From Neoroseomonas alkaliterrae (GTDB lineage: Bacteria > Pseudomonadota > Alphaproteobacteria > Acetobacterales > Acetobacteraceae), in the NCBI RefSeq assembly GCF_014199195.1, contig NZ_JACIJE010000009.1, positions 140,915 through 204,914 of the forward strand: DNA of 64,000 nt, given 5' to 3'. Both the position numbers and the translations under genes were made by a program. This document shows positions 63,987 through 64,000 of this stretch, piece by piece; position 1 is the stretch's first letter, and every line of letters starts with the position of its first letter. Under the pieces are notes generated by a model. The model worked only from the letters and a program-made list of their open reading frames with translations. It was not told the DNA's origin and made no database searches.

Positions 63987-64000
63987 CCTGCGCCCGCCCG

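Overview
The window is about 70% GC and gene-dense, with short or overlapping intergenic gaps and frequent GTG, TTG and possibly CTG starts. It looks like an alphaproteobacterial chromosome. Supporting features are an isc-type nuo operon followed by birA, coaX and RNase J; the dusB-ntrB-ntrC-ntrY-ntrX block linked to hfq-hflX; fused ispDF; a short ProS; and an NDUFS4-type complex I accessory subunit. The tctBA pair, Hint-domain proteins, PEP-CTERM-like protein and cox-type maturation genes fit Rhodospirillales, most likely an Acetobacteraceae/Roseomonas-like organism. That last step is inference, not something the sequence proves.

Layout. 1-6930: the distal half of the complex I operon (nuoH partial, I, J, K, L, M, N), all on + and tightly coupled. 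6927-10926: biotin ligase, type III pantothenate kinase, RNase J, a small exported protein on - and a DUF1467 membrane protein. 10927-11341: a non-coding stretch with a probable small RNA ending in a strong intrinsic terminator. 11342-19369: proS, two tandem LolC/E permeases with LolD, then dnaE. 19513-25809: an exported small protein, a molybdopterin oxidoreductase, mazG, an unknown exported protein, a pirin and a PEP-CTERM-like protein. 25975-38466: a long minus-strand run read as dusB, ntrB, ntrC, ntrY, ntrX, a D-amino-acid aminotransferase, a SnoaL-like protein, a HAD phosphatase, hfq, hflX, an inositol monophosphatase and greB. This is nitrogen and envelope signalling next to RNA regulation.

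38623-44586: ispDF (divergent from dusB), an HD-GYP protein, tctBA without tctC, and a GGDEF-EAL protein with a degenerate GGDEF. 44892-49700 (minus): an RTX-Hint protein, an SCP2-type thiolase, a second Hint-like protein that has lost the catalytic cysteine, and an acyl-CoA synthetase. 49786-50313: tRNA-Arg(TCT) and tRNA-Pro(TGG) flank the NDUFS4-like gene. 50359-55634: a DUF192 protein, a histone-deacetylase-family protein, an unusual MshEN/AAA ATPase, an amidase and a sulfotransferase.

55744-61362 (minus): a compact set of maturation genes for a CO-dehydrogenase/xanthine-dehydrogenase-type molybdenum hydroxylase (coxG, moxR/coxD, coxE, split xdhC, and a MoeA-like/MobA-like fusion), with no structural subunits in the window. 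61524-63867: a sodium:proton antiporter-like protein and methylisocitrate lyase. The window ends with a single perfect DnaA box. I saw no insertion sequence, prophage, CRISPR array or clear attachment site.
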